A DNA stretch of 64,000 bases from Chelativorans alearensis. Its GTDB lineage: Bacteria > Pseudomonadota > Alphaproteobacteria > Rhizobiales > Rhizobiaceae. The DNA is taken from assembly GCF_010993735.1 (NCBI RefSeq), contig NZ_WQNI01000009.1, positions 62,001-126,000 of the forward strand. The letters are read 5' to 3'. The translations under genes and the position numbers were made by a program. The notes under the pieces are model-generated. The model was given only the letters and a program-made list of their open reading frames with translations, was not told the origin of the DNA and did no database searches. Positions 18,726-30,309 of this stretch are shown here, in pieces; positions within the stretch are counted from its first letter, which is position 1, and each line of letters starts with the position of its first letter.

Positions 18726-20249
18726 TCAACGCCGCCTCAAACTCCCCAGAACCCCGCGGATAATTTCCCGCCCCAGCGTCGTACCGACCGAGCGGATGAT
18801 GGACTTGACGGCGGCTTCCGTCACCGATTGGCGCCGGTAGGAGCTCTTGCTGCCGGACGAGCGGCCGCCAAAACCCGGCAGTGACCAGCCCGATCCTCCC
18901 GCCTCCGCGGTTTCCTTGGGCGGCTGCTCCTCTTCCATGGCCTTCTCGGCAGTGCGCTTCTGCAGCTTCTCGAAGGCCGACTCCCGGTCGACCTCCTTGT
19001 CGTACTGCGCGGCGACCGGGCTTTGTCCAATAACCGTCTGACGTTCGGCATCGGTGATCGTGCCCATGCGCGAGGACGGCGGGCGGATGAGCGTGCGCTG
19101 GACGATCGAGGGAACAGCCTTCGCCTCGAGCGTGGAGACCAGCGCCTCCCCTACGCCCAGCTTCGTGATCGCCTCGAAACAGTCGAAGTCAGGATTGGGG
19201 CGAAAAGTGTCGGCCGCTGTCTTCACCGCCTTCTGCTCGCGCGGGGTGTAGGCACGTAGCGCGTGCTGCACGCGGTTACCGAGCTGCGCCAGAACGCTGT
19301 CGGGCACGTCGAGCGGGTTCTGCGTGACGAAGTAGACGCCCACGCCCTTTGAGCGGATGAGGCGCACCACCTGCTCGACACGATCGATCAGTGCCTTCGG
19401 CGCCTCGTCGAAAAGCAGGTGCGCCTCGTCGAAGAAGAAGACGAGATTCGGCTTGTCCGGATCGCCCACCTCGGGCAGTTCCTCGAACAGCTCCGACAGG
19501 AGCCACAGCAGGAATGTGGCGTAAAGCCGCGGATTCATCATCAGCTTGTCGGCGGCAAGCACGCTGACATAGCCACGCCCGTCGCGGGTGGTGCGCATCA
19601 GGTCGGCGATCTGAAGCGCCGGCTCGCCGAAGAAGTGCTCCCCACCCTGCTGTTCGAGCACCAGGAGCGAGCGCTGGATAGCGCCGACAGACTGCTTCGA
19701 CACGTTGCCGTAGCGCGCGCCGATCTCGTCGGACCGTTCGGCGATATGGGCGAGCAGCGCCTGCAGGTCCTTGAGGTCGAGCAGCAGCAGCCCCTCTTCG
19801 TCGGCAATGCGGAAGGCGATGTTCATGACACCCTCCTGCGCATCCGACAGGTTCATGAGCCGCGACAGAAGCAGCGGTCCCATCTCGGAGATGGTGGCGC
19901 GAATCGGGTGTCCCTTCTCGCCGAACAGATCCCAGAAGATGACCGGCGTCTCGCGGAACTCGTATGGTTCCAGCTTAATCGTCTCGGCGCGCTTCAAGAG
20001 GAAATCCATCTCCTCGCCCTTCATGGCGATGCCGGAGAGATCGCCCTTGATGTCAGCACAGAAGACGGGAACACCGGCATTGGAGAAGCCCTCGGCCAGG
20101 ATCTGCAGCGACACGGTCTTGCCTGTGCCGGTGGCGCCGGTGACGAGGCCGTGCCGATTTGCGTATTTCAGCAGGAGCTGCTCGGCCTGCTGATAGCTAT
20201 CGTCGTTGTGCCGACTGGCGCCGAGAAAAATGCTATCTTCGCCGCTCAT
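18726..20249 (-). CDS. HerA-like ATPase, DUF853 (YjgR) family
   Basis: A 507-residue P-loop ATPase. Walker A GATGTGKTVSLQ lies near residue 40-50 and Walker B LVFFFDEAHLLF near 270. The family (HerA helicase-like, DUF853) has no settled function. The C-terminal third is low-complexity and polar (SGWSLPGFGGRSSGSKSSYRRQS), followed by a helical end. ATG 20249 is selected because AAAGGAG lies six bases upstream; an ATG eight codons earlier is weaker. Confidence 0.88.
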   Translation of the reverse strand: MSGEDSIFLGASRHNDDSYQQAEQLLLKYANRHGLVTGATGTGKTVSLQILAEGFSNAGVPVFCADIKGDLSGIAMKGEEMDFLLKRAETIKLEPYEFRETPVIFWDLFGEKGHPIRATISEMGPLLLSRLMNLSDAQEGVMNIAFRIADEEGLLLLDLKDLQALLAHIAERSDEIGARYGNVSKQSVGAIQRSLLVLEQQGGEHFFGEPALQIADLMRTTRDGRGYVSVLAADKLMMNPRLYATFLLWLLSELFEELPEVGDPDKPNLVFFFDEAHLLFDEAPKALIDRVEQVVRLIRSKGVGVYFVTQNPLDVPDSVLAQLGNRVQHALRAYTPREQKAVKTAADTFRPNPDFDCFEAITKLGVGEALVSTLEAKAVPSIVQRTLIRPPSSRMGTITDAERQTVIGQSPVAAQYDKEVDRESAFEKLQKRTAEKAMEEEQPPKETAEAGGSGWSLPGFGGRSSGSKSSYRRQSVTEAAVKSIIRSVGTTLGREIIRGVLGSLRRR

Positions 20250-20284
20250 GCCCTCTCCTTTTTTCTTTCCCATGCCGCAGCCGG

Positions 20285-20318
20285 CATGCGGTCAGGTATA
20301 ACATGCGGTCAGGTATAA
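20285..20318 (+). repeat. Tandem duplication of a 17-bp unit
   Basis: CATGCGGTCAGGTATAA is repeated exactly twice, head to tail, in the leader between the HerA-like gene and the mutase operon. Confidence 0.9.
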
Positions 20319-20342
20319 TCGGCGGTGCCCGATGCCACAATG

Positions 20343-20376
20343 TCTTGTTCTTGAGGGGGTCTTGTTCTTGAGGGGG
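20343..20376 (+). repeat. Second tandem duplication of a 17-bp unit
   Basis: TCTTGTTCTTGAGGGGG occurs twice without spacer, 25 bp after the first tandem duplication. It lies upstream of the methylmalonyl-CoA mutase operon. Confidence 0.9.
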
Positions 20377-20503
20377 CCTTCTCACGCCCTATTTACGACG
20401 TTCAAGAAAAGCGATTGCAGGCCGAAGGGTGCATTGCGGCAAAAGGTACGTCATCCTAAACTCAGAACATGGCCGCGCGCATACGAAGGGACAGGGGACA
20501 AAG

Positions 20504-21938
20504 ATGGATCGAACGATCCTGACAGAGTCGGAATTTCCCGATGTCGACAGGAAGCAATGGCTGGAACTCGTTGCCCGCTCGCTGGGCAAGGACACCGACT
20601 ATAGTTCTCTTGGCCATCGCAGCGACGACGGCATCGGCATCGAGCCGCTTTACGAGCGCGCCGCTGGCGCATCGCCCCTGCCGCGTCTCGAACCGGGCGC
20701 CTCCTGGACGCTCGTCCAGCGCATGGATGACCCCGACCCGGCACGGGCCGCAGCCCAGGCGAAGGAGGACCTGGCGCAGGGCGCTACCGGCCTCTCCCTC
20801 ATCTTTGCCGGCGCACCCAACGCCTTCGGCTACGGTCTGCCGGCAAGCCCGGAAGGGCTGCGCGCCGCGCTTACCGACGTGCTTTTGAGGAACGTCCATC
20901 TGCGCATCGATGTGCATCCGAACAGCCGCGCCTCCATCGACTGGCTGGTGCAGGTGCTGCGCGACAAGCGCGCCGATCCCGCCCGCCTCAGCCTCTCCTT
21001 CGGTATCGACCCGGCCTCGCTCTTCGCCGGCACGGGGAGGCTGCGCATGTCGATCGAGGCGCTGGAGGCTTCGATGCCGCAGTCGCTGGCCGGCTTCTTT
21101 GCGCTGGCGCTGCCCGGCATCCTGCTCGAGGCGGACGGGCGCGTTTTCCACAATGCCGGGGCGACCGAGGCGCAGGAGCTCGGCATCATGCTGGCTTCCG
21201 CCGTCTCGCACTTGAGGATGTTCGAAGAAGCGCGCCAGCCGCTGGTCTATGCCGCCCCGCATATCGGCTTCGCGCTCAGCGTCGACCAGGACCAGTTCCT
21301 GTCGATGGCCAAGATCAGAGCGCTGCGCAAACTATGGACACGCATGCTGGAGGCCTGCGCCATCGACCCTATGCCGGTCGCCATCCACGCCGAGACTTCC
21401 TACCGCATGATGACGGCACGCGACCCCGAGACAAACATCCTGCGCACCACCATCGCCGCTTTCGCGGCGGCCACGGGGGGTGCCGATTCCATCTCGGTCG
21501 TGCCGCACACCATCACCCACGGCCTGCCCGACGCCTTCGCGCGAAGGCTGGCGCGCAACACGCAGCTTATCCTCGAAAAGGAATGCCGGCTTGATTTCGT
21601 CGCCGATCCGGCCGCCGGCTCCGGCGGTATCGAGGCGCTGACGGACGGGCTGTGCGAGAAGGCGTGGGAGGAGTTCCGCCGCATCGAGGCCGAAGGCGGG
21701 GTCTTGAGAAGCCTCGCCGCCGGCCATATCCAGAAGCGCGTCGCGAGCGCCCGCATGGAGCGGCTCGGCAAGGTTCGCGAGGGCGAGCACAAGATCATCG
21801 GCACGACGGTCTACACGATGGACCGGGAGCGCCCCGTCACCACGCTTGCCGCCGAGAGGCAGCCCATGCCGCGCGACGGGGCGGTGGCCTGCGATCCCTT
21901 GCCCGCCTCGCGCCTCGACGAGGGGCTTGGAGAACCGA

Positions 21939-21949
<11 letters not shown>
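20504..21949 (+). CDS. mutA: Methylmalonyl-CoA mutase, small (beta) subunit
   Basis: A 481-residue protein with the TIM-barrel mutase fold ([53 protein letters not shown]). It is paired with the catalytic large subunit. The C-terminal cobalamin-binding domain is absent, and the protein is clearly shorter than the ~620-residue small subunits of actinobacteria. That is usual in rhizobia-type systems, where this subunit is structural. AGGGGACA precedes ATG 20504. It overlaps the large-subunit gene by eleven bases, indicating coupled translation. The enzyme links propionyl-CoA breakdown to succinyl-CoA. Confidence 0.9.
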
Positions 21950-24065
<2,116 letters not shown>

Positions 24066-24128
24066 AACTTTCAGCCGCGATAATGGTCTGATATTCAGCC
24101 TCGGCGCGTCTTTCGAGGAGACAACGCC

Positions 24129-25121
24129 ATGATCCAGGTCTTTTGCATCGAAGGCGACCACCTTCGCCGGGTCGACCCGAAGCCGGGCGAGGCCCTCCCC
24201 GCCGGCACGTTGTGGATCGACCTCCTCAACCCCTCCGCAGAGGAGGACAAGGCGGTGGAAGCCTGGACGGGGGCCGCCATCCCGACCACCGAAGACATGG
24301 CCGAGATCGAGGAATCGAGCCGCTTCTACACGGAAGGGGGCGTGAAGTATCTGACCGTGCCCATCCTCCACAAGGTCGACATGGGGCACCGGAAGATCGC
24401 CCCCGTTTCCTTCGTGCTCACCGATAGGCTGCTTGTCACCGTGCGCTACAGCGAGCCCAAGGCAATCGATCTCTATATCGGCCGCGCCACGAAACCCGGC
24501 AGCGGCCTTCTCGGCCCCAGGTGCAGCGGCCGCTCGGTCATGCTCGGCATCATCGAGGCGACCACCGACCGGCTGGCGGACATCCTGGAAGGCGTGACGG
24601 AGGAGATCGAGACCGCCTCGCAGGCGATCTTGCATAAACAGGCCGCTGAACGCCCCATGAGCACCAAGGAGTTCCGCCGCCTGCTGACGCGCATCGGCAG
24701 CCAGGGCACCTTTCTGTCCAAGGTGCGTGAGAGCCTGTCGGGAATCAGCCGGCTGCTCGCCTATATCCAGGTGGGCGTTGAGGCCGGTGAGCCCCGCAAG
24801 GAGACGCGTGCCTGGATCAAGTCGCTGGAGCGCGATACGCAGTCGCTGGAAAACTATGTCGACTTTCTATCGAACAAGATCACGTTCCTGCTCGACACCG
24901 TCGTCGGGCTCATCTCGGTCGAGCAGAACGCGATCATCAAGATCTTCTCTGTCGCCGCCGTCGGCCTGATGCCGCCGACGCTGATCGCCTCCATCTACGG
25001 AATGAACTTCCATTTCATGCCGGAACTCGGCGAGCCCTGGGGTTATCCAGTAGCGCTGGGGATCATGGTCCTGTCGGCCATCCTGCCGCTGTTCTACTTC
25101 CGCAGGAAAGGATGGTTGTGA
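24129..25121 (+). CDS. corA: CorA family magnesium transporter
   Basis: A 330-residue Mg2+ channel. A large cytoplasmic N-terminal domain is followed by two C-terminal membrane segments; the selectivity signature YGMNFHFMPEL lies between them (~residue 296). Lysine/arginine-rich end RRKGWL fits CorA. GGAG lies upstream of ATG 24129. It is 63 nt after the mutase operon and may be independently expressed. A short hairpin (GGAAGGC-GCAT-GCCTTCC at 25121-25138) follows the stop. Confidence 0.92.
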   Translation: MIQVFCIEGDHLRRVDPKPGEALPAGTLWIDLLNPSAEEDKAVEAWTGAAIPTTEDMAEIEESSRFYTEGGVKYLTVPILHKVDMGHRKIAPVSFVLTDRLLVTVRYSEPKAIDLYIGRATKPGSGLLGPRCSGRSVMLGIIEATTDRLADILEGVTEEIETASQAILHKQAAERPMSTKEFRRLLTRIGSQGTFLSKVRESLSGISRLLAYIQVGVEAGEPRKETRAWIKSLERDTQSLENYVDFLSNKITFLLDTVVGLISVEQNAIIKIFSVAAVGLMPPTLIASIYGMNFHFMPELGEPWGYPVALGIMVLSAILPLFYFRRKGWL

Positions 25122-25248
25122 GGAAGGCGCATGCCTTCCCCTCGCGCTTCGACAAGCTCGGGTGAGGGCGAGGCGCAACGGTATGCGCCTCCCTTCCCCT
25201 CACGCCGCCAGCGGCTCCACCTCTATGGTCACATGGGAGAGTTCGCGG

Positions 25249-25617
25249 ATGGGTCGCATCGCGACGCATTTGCGCCGCCATGGCGGCGCCCATGGCATCC
25301 GTGACGACAACGCCCTCGAATCAGCGCTTGCGCGTGCCAAGAACAAGGCTGTCTATGGCGAGCCAGATATTTTCGCGCTGGCGGCGGCTTATGCTTTCGG
25401 CCTTGCACGCAACCATGCATTCGTGGACGGCAACAAGCGCACGGCAATCGTTGCGGCAGGCACTTTCCTGCTCCTGAACGGCTACCGCATGACCGCTGAT
25501 AACGGCACGGTTTACGCATTTGCCATGTCGCTGGCGGCCGGCGAGGTCGATGAGGATGGCGCGGCGGCTTTCTTCCGCGACTATGCAGTTGCCGCGAGTA
25601 TCGACCTAGACCGGTGA
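25249..25617 (+). pseudogene. Doc/Fic-like (death-on-curing) protein, probably N-terminally truncated
   Basis: The frame encodes HGGAHGIRDDNALESALARA, then HAFVDGNKRTAIVAAGTFLLLNGY, the Fic/Doc active-site motif. Doc toxins phosphorylate EF-Tu and are paired with a Phd antitoxin. Here no antitoxin frame is visible upstream. The normal first helix (about ten extra residues before HGG) is replaced by unrelated sequence that reads on the opposite strand like the end of another gene. ATG 25249 gives 122 residues; an earlier start at 25162 is open but shows no similarity. The core motif is intact, so activity cannot be excluded. Confidence 0.6.
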
Positions 25618-25645
25618 GATGCAGTGGGGGTGACCCTCGCCGCCC

Positions 25646-26095
25646 CTACTGCAGCATATTCTTGACGATGCCGCTCGCCTTACCAAGGTCCATGCGGCCG
25701 GGGAACTTTTCCTTGAGCGCGTTCATGCAGCGGCGCATGTCGCGCAGCCCGTCGGCGCCCACCTCGTGGACAACTTCGGCGCAGGCCTTCTTCATGTCGT
25801 CCTCGCCAAGGGGCCGGGGCAGGAATTCGGCAATGATGCCGATTTCCTCGCGCTCTTGCTCGGCGAGTTCGAGGCGGTTTCCCTCCTCGAAGCCCTTGGC
25901 CGATTCCTTGCGCTGCTTCACCATGCGGATGAGGATATCCATGATGTCCTCGTCGCTCACCGGGTCCTTGCCGGCTCCGCGATTGGCGATGTCGCGATCC
26001 TTGATGGCCGTCTGGATCAGACGCAACGTCGAGATGCGTCGTTTGTCCTGTTCCTTAACGGCGTCTTTCAGCGCCTGGGCGATTTTCTCGCGCAT
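25646..26095 (-). CDS. GatB/YqeY domain-containing protein
   Basis: A 149-residue protein (MREKIAQALKDAVKEQDKRRISTLRLIQTAIKDRDI ... LGKASGIVKNMLQ shows the full YqeY domain). Members share the tail domain of the GatB amidotransferase subunit and are thought to bind tRNA; the precise function is not known. ATG 26095 is better spaced from GGGAG than the ATG three codons upstream (26104). It is divergent from carA. Confidence 0.9.
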   Translation of the reverse strand: MREKIAQALKDAVKEQDKRRISTLRLIQTAIKDRDIANRGAGKDPVSDEDIMDILIRMVKQRKESAKGFEEGNRLELAEQEREEIGIIAEFLPRPLGEDDMKKACAEVVHEVGADGLRDMRRCMNALKEKFPGRMDLGKASGIVKNMLQ

Positions 26096-26220
26096 GGCAT
26101 TCATCTCCCGTCGCAGTGGCGACCATACCGCCGACTGACTTGTGACGCAAACCGTTTCGCTATCTTGTAAGTTGCTGGGATTCTTATGTTAATCGGACAC
26201 AAGCAATTCCAGGGCGGTAA

Positions 26221-26249
26221 TTGACCGCTTGCTGGCCTTCGTCTATCGT
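26221..26249 (+). promoter_or_regulatory. Candidate sigma70-type promoter of carA
   Basis: TTGACC (26221-26226) and TATCGT (26244-26249) are separated by 17 bp in the gap between divergent yqeY and carA. It would give a ~125-nt leader. No attenuator hairpin is obvious. Confidence 0.4.
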
Positions 26250-26381
26250 CCGCGCCTTGCATGGACATTAACTGTGTTGGCAAGGGACTGCGGCTTTACG
26301 CCATCTCCCTTCGCATGTCGCCGGGCGATATGGCGCACGGCGGAACATATTTCAAGGCCTCCCTGTAGATGGAGATTCTAA

Positions 26382-27584
26382 ATGGCAATGACAAGCGCGC
26401 CCTGGGGTGAGACCAAGCCGACGGCGCTGCTCGTCTTGGCCGACGGTACGGTGATCGAAGGATACGGGCTCGGTGCCGTAGGCTCCGCCGTGGGCGAGGT
26501 GTGCTTCAACACGGCGCTCACCGGTTACCAGGAAATCCTCACCGATCCCTCCTACGCCGGCCAGATCGTCACCTTCACCTTCCCGCATATCGGCAATGTC
26601 GGCGCCAATCGCGAGGACATCGAAGACCTGACGCCGGCTGCCCGCGCCGGCGCGGTGGGCGCCATCTTCCGTGCCGACATCACCGAACCGTCCAACTACC
26701 GCTCGGCCGAACACCTCGACGAATGGCTGAAGCGCCGCGGCATCGTTGCCCTGTCGGGGGTGGATACGCGGGCGCTGACCGCGCTCCTGCGCGAGAAGGG
26801 CGCCGCCAACGCGGTCATCGCCCACGCGCCGGACGGAGCGTTCGACGTCGAAGCACTCAAGGCCGAGGCGAAGGCCTGGAGCGGGCTCGTCGGCCTGGAT
26901 CTCGCCAAGCAGGTCACCTCCGGCCAGTCCTCCACCTGGCGCGAGACGCCCTGGGTCTGGGACGAAGGCTTTGGTACCACCGGTGAGACCGCGCTGCATA
27001 TCGTCGCCGTCGATTACGGCGTCAAGCGCAACATCCTGCGCCTGCTTTCAAGCCTCGGCGCCGAGGTAACGGTGGTGCCGGCCACCAGCACGGCCGAGGA
27101 CATCCTGGCCATGCATCCGGACGGTATCTTCCTGTCCAACGGGCCGGGCGATCCGGAGGCGACGGGCGAATATGCCGTGCCGATGATTCGCGAGCTCTTG
27201 AAGAGCGACGTTCCCATCTTCGGCATCTGCCTCGGCCATCAGATGCTGGCTCTGGCGCTCGGCGCCAGAACCGTCAAGATGCACCAGGGCCACCATGGCG
27301 CCAATCATCCGGTCAAGGATTTCACCACCGGTAAGGTGGAGATCGTCTCCATGAACCACGGCTTCGCGGTCGACAGCGACAGCCTGCCCGAAGGCGTCGA
27401 GGAAACACATGTTTCGCTCTTCGACGGCTCCAACTGCGGCATCAGCCTCGTCGGCCGTCCCGTCTTCTCGGTCCAGCACCACCCGGAAGCTTCCCCCGGC
27501 CCGCAGGATTCACACTATCTCTTCCGCCGCTTCGTCAACCTGATCCGCGAGAAGAAGGGCGAGCCTGCGCTGGCCGAGCGTTAG
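26382..27584 (+). CDS. carA: Carbamoyl-phosphate synthase small subunit
   Basis: A 400-residue glutamine amidotransferase subunit that supplies ammonia to CarB for carbamoyl phosphate, used in arginine and pyrimidine synthesis. The N-terminal CPSase domain ([25 protein letters not shown]) precedes a class I amidotransferase domain with nucleophile Cys283 in FGICLGHQM and the His/Glu pair in [23 protein letters not shown] precedes ATG 26382. carB is not in the window. The final codons and stop lie in a perfect hairpin shared with the convergent gene. Confidence 0.96.
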   Translation: MAMTSAPWGETKPTALLVLADGTVIEGYGLGAVGSAVGEVCFNTALTGYQEILTDPSYAGQIVTFTFPHIGNVGANREDIEDLTPAARAGAVGAIFRADITEPSNYRSAEHLDEWLKRRGIVALSGVDTRALTALLREKGAANAVIAHAPDGAFDVEALKAEAKAWSGLVGLDLAKQVTSGQSSTWRETPWVWDEGFGTTGETALHIVAVDYGVKRNILRLLSSLGAEVTVVPATSTAEDILAMHPDGIFLSNGPGDPEATGEYAVPMIRELLKSDVPIFGICLGHQMLALALGARTVKMHQGHHGANHPVKDFTTGKVEIVSMNHGFAVDSDSLPEGVEETHVSLFDGSNCGISLVGRPVFSVQHHPEASPGPQDSHYLFRRFVNLIREKKGEPALAER

Positions 27585-27596
27585 CTTCTAACGCTC
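27576..27596. terminator. Symmetric hairpin containing both stop codons
   Basis: GAGCGTTAG and CTAACGCTC form a perfect nine-base stem with loop CTT. The left arm holds the carA stop (27582-27584), the right arm the stop of the minus-strand DUF2937 gene (27588-27590). It could act as a bidirectional terminator, though no U-tract follows. Confidence 0.6.
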
Positions 27597-28097
27597 TGCA
27601 ACTCGCGCCGCCCGGCGGCGCCTGAAGGGGAAGGCCAGCGTCTTGTAAAGGCCGAAGCCGGCGAGCAGCCCGGAGACAGTCCAGATCATGCCATGCGCCG
27701 TCAGCGGCACCGCCGGCTCGAAGTCCTCTACCGCGCCCTTCAAAACGTCACCATCCGGATTGACGAAAACCGCCAGGGGGCGCAGCGAGAGCGGCCACTC
27801 GGCGAGGCGCACGGCCTGCTGTTCCAGATGCTCGAAGCGCTCGATGACCCGGCGCATGGACAGGCCGCGATCGCGCAGGAAGGGCTCCTCGGCATCGCTG
27901 TAGGCGGCCAGCGCCTCCTCGCGCCGCATCTCGTGGCGGGCGGCATCCTCCTCGAACCGCGCCACGACCTGGGCCAGCTCCTCCAGCGCCCCGTGGAGCC
28001 GCTGGCGATACTGCTGCGCCAGTTCAGGCGCCTGCGAGGTCGCCGCCCCACCGGCGAGCGAGACCAGGAGGGCCAGAACCGTTCCAACTCTCATCAT
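27588..28097 (-). CDS. DUF2937 family protein
   Basis: A 169-residue protein with an N-terminal signal or anchor (VGTVLALLVSLAGGAATS), a helical middle (LAQQYRQRLHGALEELAQVVARFEEDAARH) and a C-terminal membrane segment (TAHGMIWTVSGLLAGFGLYKTLAFPF) followed by arginines. This matches DUF2937, of unknown function. It is 30 nt downstream of the zinc metallopeptidase gene and likely co-transcribed. Confidence 0.85.
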   Translation of the reverse strand: MMRVGTVLALLVSLAGGAATSQAPELAQQYRQRLHGALEELAQVVARFEEDAARHEMRREEALAAYSDAEEPFLRDRGLSMRRVIERFEHLEQQAVRLAEWPLSLRPLAVFVNPDGDVLKGAVEDFEPAVPLTAHGMIWTVSGLLAGFGLYKTLAFPFRRRRAARVAER

Positions 28098-28127
28098 TCG
28101 GCAATCCCCCTTCGGAGTAATCGATGA

Positions 28128-29021
28128 TCAAATGGGTCCGTTGAACGTGTCGCAATCCGTCGGCCGGCCGCTTTCGATCCCGCGCGCGAACCAGCGCTGC
28201 CGCTGTTCCGACGTACCGTGATTGAAGCTTTCCGGCACCACATAACCCTGGGTTCGCCGCTGCAAGGTGTCGTCGCCGATCTGGTTGGCCGCGTTCAACG
28301 CCTCCTCGATGTCGCCCTCCTCCAGAAGGCCTTTCTGCGCCGTGTGATGCGCCCAGACGCCGGCGAAGCAGTCGGCCTGCAGTTCGACGCGGATGGACAT
28401 GGCGTTGGCCTCGGCCTGGCTCATGCGCTGGCGCATCTGGTTGAAGCGCGGCAGCACGCCGATCACGTTCTGCACATGGTGGCCCACCTCGTGCGCCACA
28501 ACATAGGCGCGGGCGAAATCGCCGGCCGCGCCGAAGCGGTTGGCAAGTTCGCTGAAGAAATTGAGGTCGAGATAGACCTTCTTGTCGCCTGGGCAATAGA
28601 ACGGGCCGCTGGCGGAAGAAGCGAAGCCGCAGGCCGATCTGATCTGCCCTCCGAAAAGCACCAGCGAGGGTTCGGGATAGCTGTTGCCTTCGGCCTCGAA
28701 GAGGTCGGTCCAGACATCTTCCGTCTCGGCAAGGACCACGCGCACGAACTGGCTCATCTCATCGTTCGCGGTACTGCTCTCCACGGTCCCGCCACTGGGC
28801 GCGCCGGGGCCTTCGGCCAGCATCTCCATCGGATCGATGCCCAAGGCGCGCAGGCCGAAAAACAGGACGACGAGAATGATGAGGGAGGACAAGGACAGAC
28901 CGCCCCCACGCCCCGCCCGCCCTATGGGCAGGCGTATCCGACCGCCGGGAAATGCACTTGCGCCGGACCGCCCTCGCCGGTCCTCGACATTCGCGCTTTG
29001 GCGGCGCCCTCTCCAGCGCAT
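28128..29021 (-). CDS. Neutral zinc metallopeptidase, YpfJ family
   Basis: A 297-residue protein with a polar N-terminus (MRWRGRRQSANVEDRRG), one membrane segment (LSSLIILVVLFFGLRALG, about residues 42-60) and a periplasm-facing peptidase domain. The zinc motif is HEVGHHVQN; ELQADCFAGVWAH provides the third region. The family (PF04228) is widespread; substrates are not established. Confidence 0.93.
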   Translation of the reverse strand: MRWRGRRQSANVEDRRGRSGASAFPGGRIRLPIGRAGRGGGLSLSSLIILVVLFFGLRALGIDPMEMLAEGPGAPSGGTVESSTANDEMSQFVRVVLAETEDVWTDLFEAEGNSYPEPSLVLFGGQIRSACGFASSASGPFYCPGDKKVYLDLNFFSELANRFGAAGDFARAYVVAHEVGHHVQNVIGVLPRFNQMRQRMSQAEANAMSIRVELQADCFAGVWAHHTAQKGLLEEGDIEEALNAANQIGDDTLQRRTQGYVVPESFNHGTSEQRQRWFARGIESGRPTDCDTFNGPI

Positions 29022-29102
29022 TAAGATTACTCCCGATTTCCACGCCCGCCGCCCGACGGGGTGAAGGTTAGCCGAAGCGGCTTACGAAGTCATGGCCGTT
29101 GT

Positions 29103-29669
29103 TTACCTCACCCGCTCAAGCCGGGCGGCCGCGTTTGGCGCGATGTCGTGCAAAGCGGAGACGGGCTTCCACATGGCGGCATGGACCTCCTCGCGCTGCG
29201 CTCTCAACGGCAGGCGCGGGTCGGCCGTGAAAAGATACTGCAGGTCGTGGTGGAGATGTGGTGCCTCGCCGCGCGCGGCCTTGCCCGGCACCTCATGACT
29301 GTCGATGTTGAAGGGCAGATCCCCATCCCGGTGCCAGCCATGCAACGCAAGGCCGGCGATGCCGGTCTCCTCCACCGCCTCGCGCGCCGCCGACCGGCAG
29401 AACTGTTCCGCCGGCTCATAGTGCCCGCCCGGCTGCAGCCAGCGGCGGAGGTGGATGTGGTCGATCAGGAGAACCTGCGCATGGTCGGGCGAGACGACGA
29501 TGGCGCTGGTGGTCACATGCCCTGGCATGGTGGCGCGGTCGTCGAGCGCATGCCGCTCGGCCATCTGCCAGCGCAGCACGGCCAGATGCTCGTGCGGCGC
29601 GGCAACTTCAGCGCAATAGCGGGAAACGAGGGCTTCGAGGCGGCTGAGGAAGTCGGAGGTGGAGGCCAT
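29103..29669 (-). CDS. NUDIX hydrolase
   Basis: A 188-residue protein with a complete Nudix box GGHYEPAEQFCRSAAREAVEETGI (about residues 76-99). Nudix enzymes hydrolyse nucleoside-diphosphate-linked compounds; the specific substrate cannot be told. The N-terminal ~55 residues are helical and unassigned. It is divergent from the VOC gene at 29778. Confidence 0.9.
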   Translation of the reverse strand: MASTSDFLSRLEALVSRYCAEVAAPHEHLAVLRWQMAERHALDDRATMPGHVTTSAIVVSPDHAQVLLIDHIHLRRWLQPGGHYEPAEQFCRSAAREAVEETGIAGLALHGWHRDGDLPFNIDSHEVPGKAARGEAPHLHHDLQYLFTADPRLPLRAQREEVHAAMWKPVSALHDIAPNAAARLERVR

Positions 29670-29777
29670 TGCCGGTTGATAGCCGATTCTGTCGCGGCGG
29701 GTGAATTGATCGATGTTATTGCGATGGCTGTCTCTTCACCTAACCTTCCAAAACACCGTTCTGTGGGAGACAACAAA

Positions 29778-30227
29778 ATGGAGATGTACAGTGTCCGGCT
29801 ACTGGTGCAGGATTTCGGCGCCTGCTTCAGGTTCTACCGAGACGTTATCGGACTTGCGCCGGTTTGGGGAGATGAAGCGGGACCCTATGCCGACTTCCCG
29901 GCTGGGGACGAAACTATGATCTCCCTATTCTCCCGTGATTTGATGGCAGAAGCCGTTGGCACGACGGACCTTCCGTCCGCAGCACGCGAACAGGATCGTT
30001 TCGTGGTCGTTTTGCAAGTCGATGATGTGGATGCCGTTCACAAGCGCCTTGCAGAGAAGGGCGCCGATTTCGTGAACGGGCCGAAAGACTACCCCGCCTG
30101 GACGATCCGGGCGGCCCACTTGCGCGACCCGGATGGCAATCTCCTGGAACTGTTCTCCCCTCTTGCGCGCCAGCAGTGGACTGAAGAGGTCGAGCAGAAG
30201 GATCCGCAGACGGTGATCCAAGGCTGA
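29778..30227 (+). CDS. VOC family (glyoxalase/bleomycin-resistance fold) protein
   Basis: A 149-residue protein with paired beta-alpha-beta-beta-beta motifs: SVRLLVQDFGACFRFYRDVIGL at the start and HLRDPDGNLLELFSPL near the end, where the glutamate is a typical metal ligand. Substrate unknown. Base composition of 29700-30050 is lower in GC than the neighbours, consistent with later acquisition. Confidence 0.88.
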   Translation: MEMYSVRLLVQDFGACFRFYRDVIGLAPVWGDEAGPYADFPAGDETMISLFSRDLMAEAVGTTDLPSAAREQDRFVVVLQVDDVDAVHKRLAEKGADFVNGPKDYPAWTIRAAHLRDPDGNLLELFSPLARQQWTEEVEQKDPQTVIQG

Positions 30228-30309
30228 TCCACGGCGAACCGCTGGACATCTTGATCCGGCAGTCTGCGTGTCTCATCCACGCATTGCAGCGGTTCGTGTG
30301 AATGCTCTC

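Noticed and set aside
20274-20503. Cobalamin riboswitch before methylmalonyl-CoA mutase genes
   Set aside because: The leader is short, has no B12-box-like conserved sequence that I can see and is largely made of two tandem duplications.
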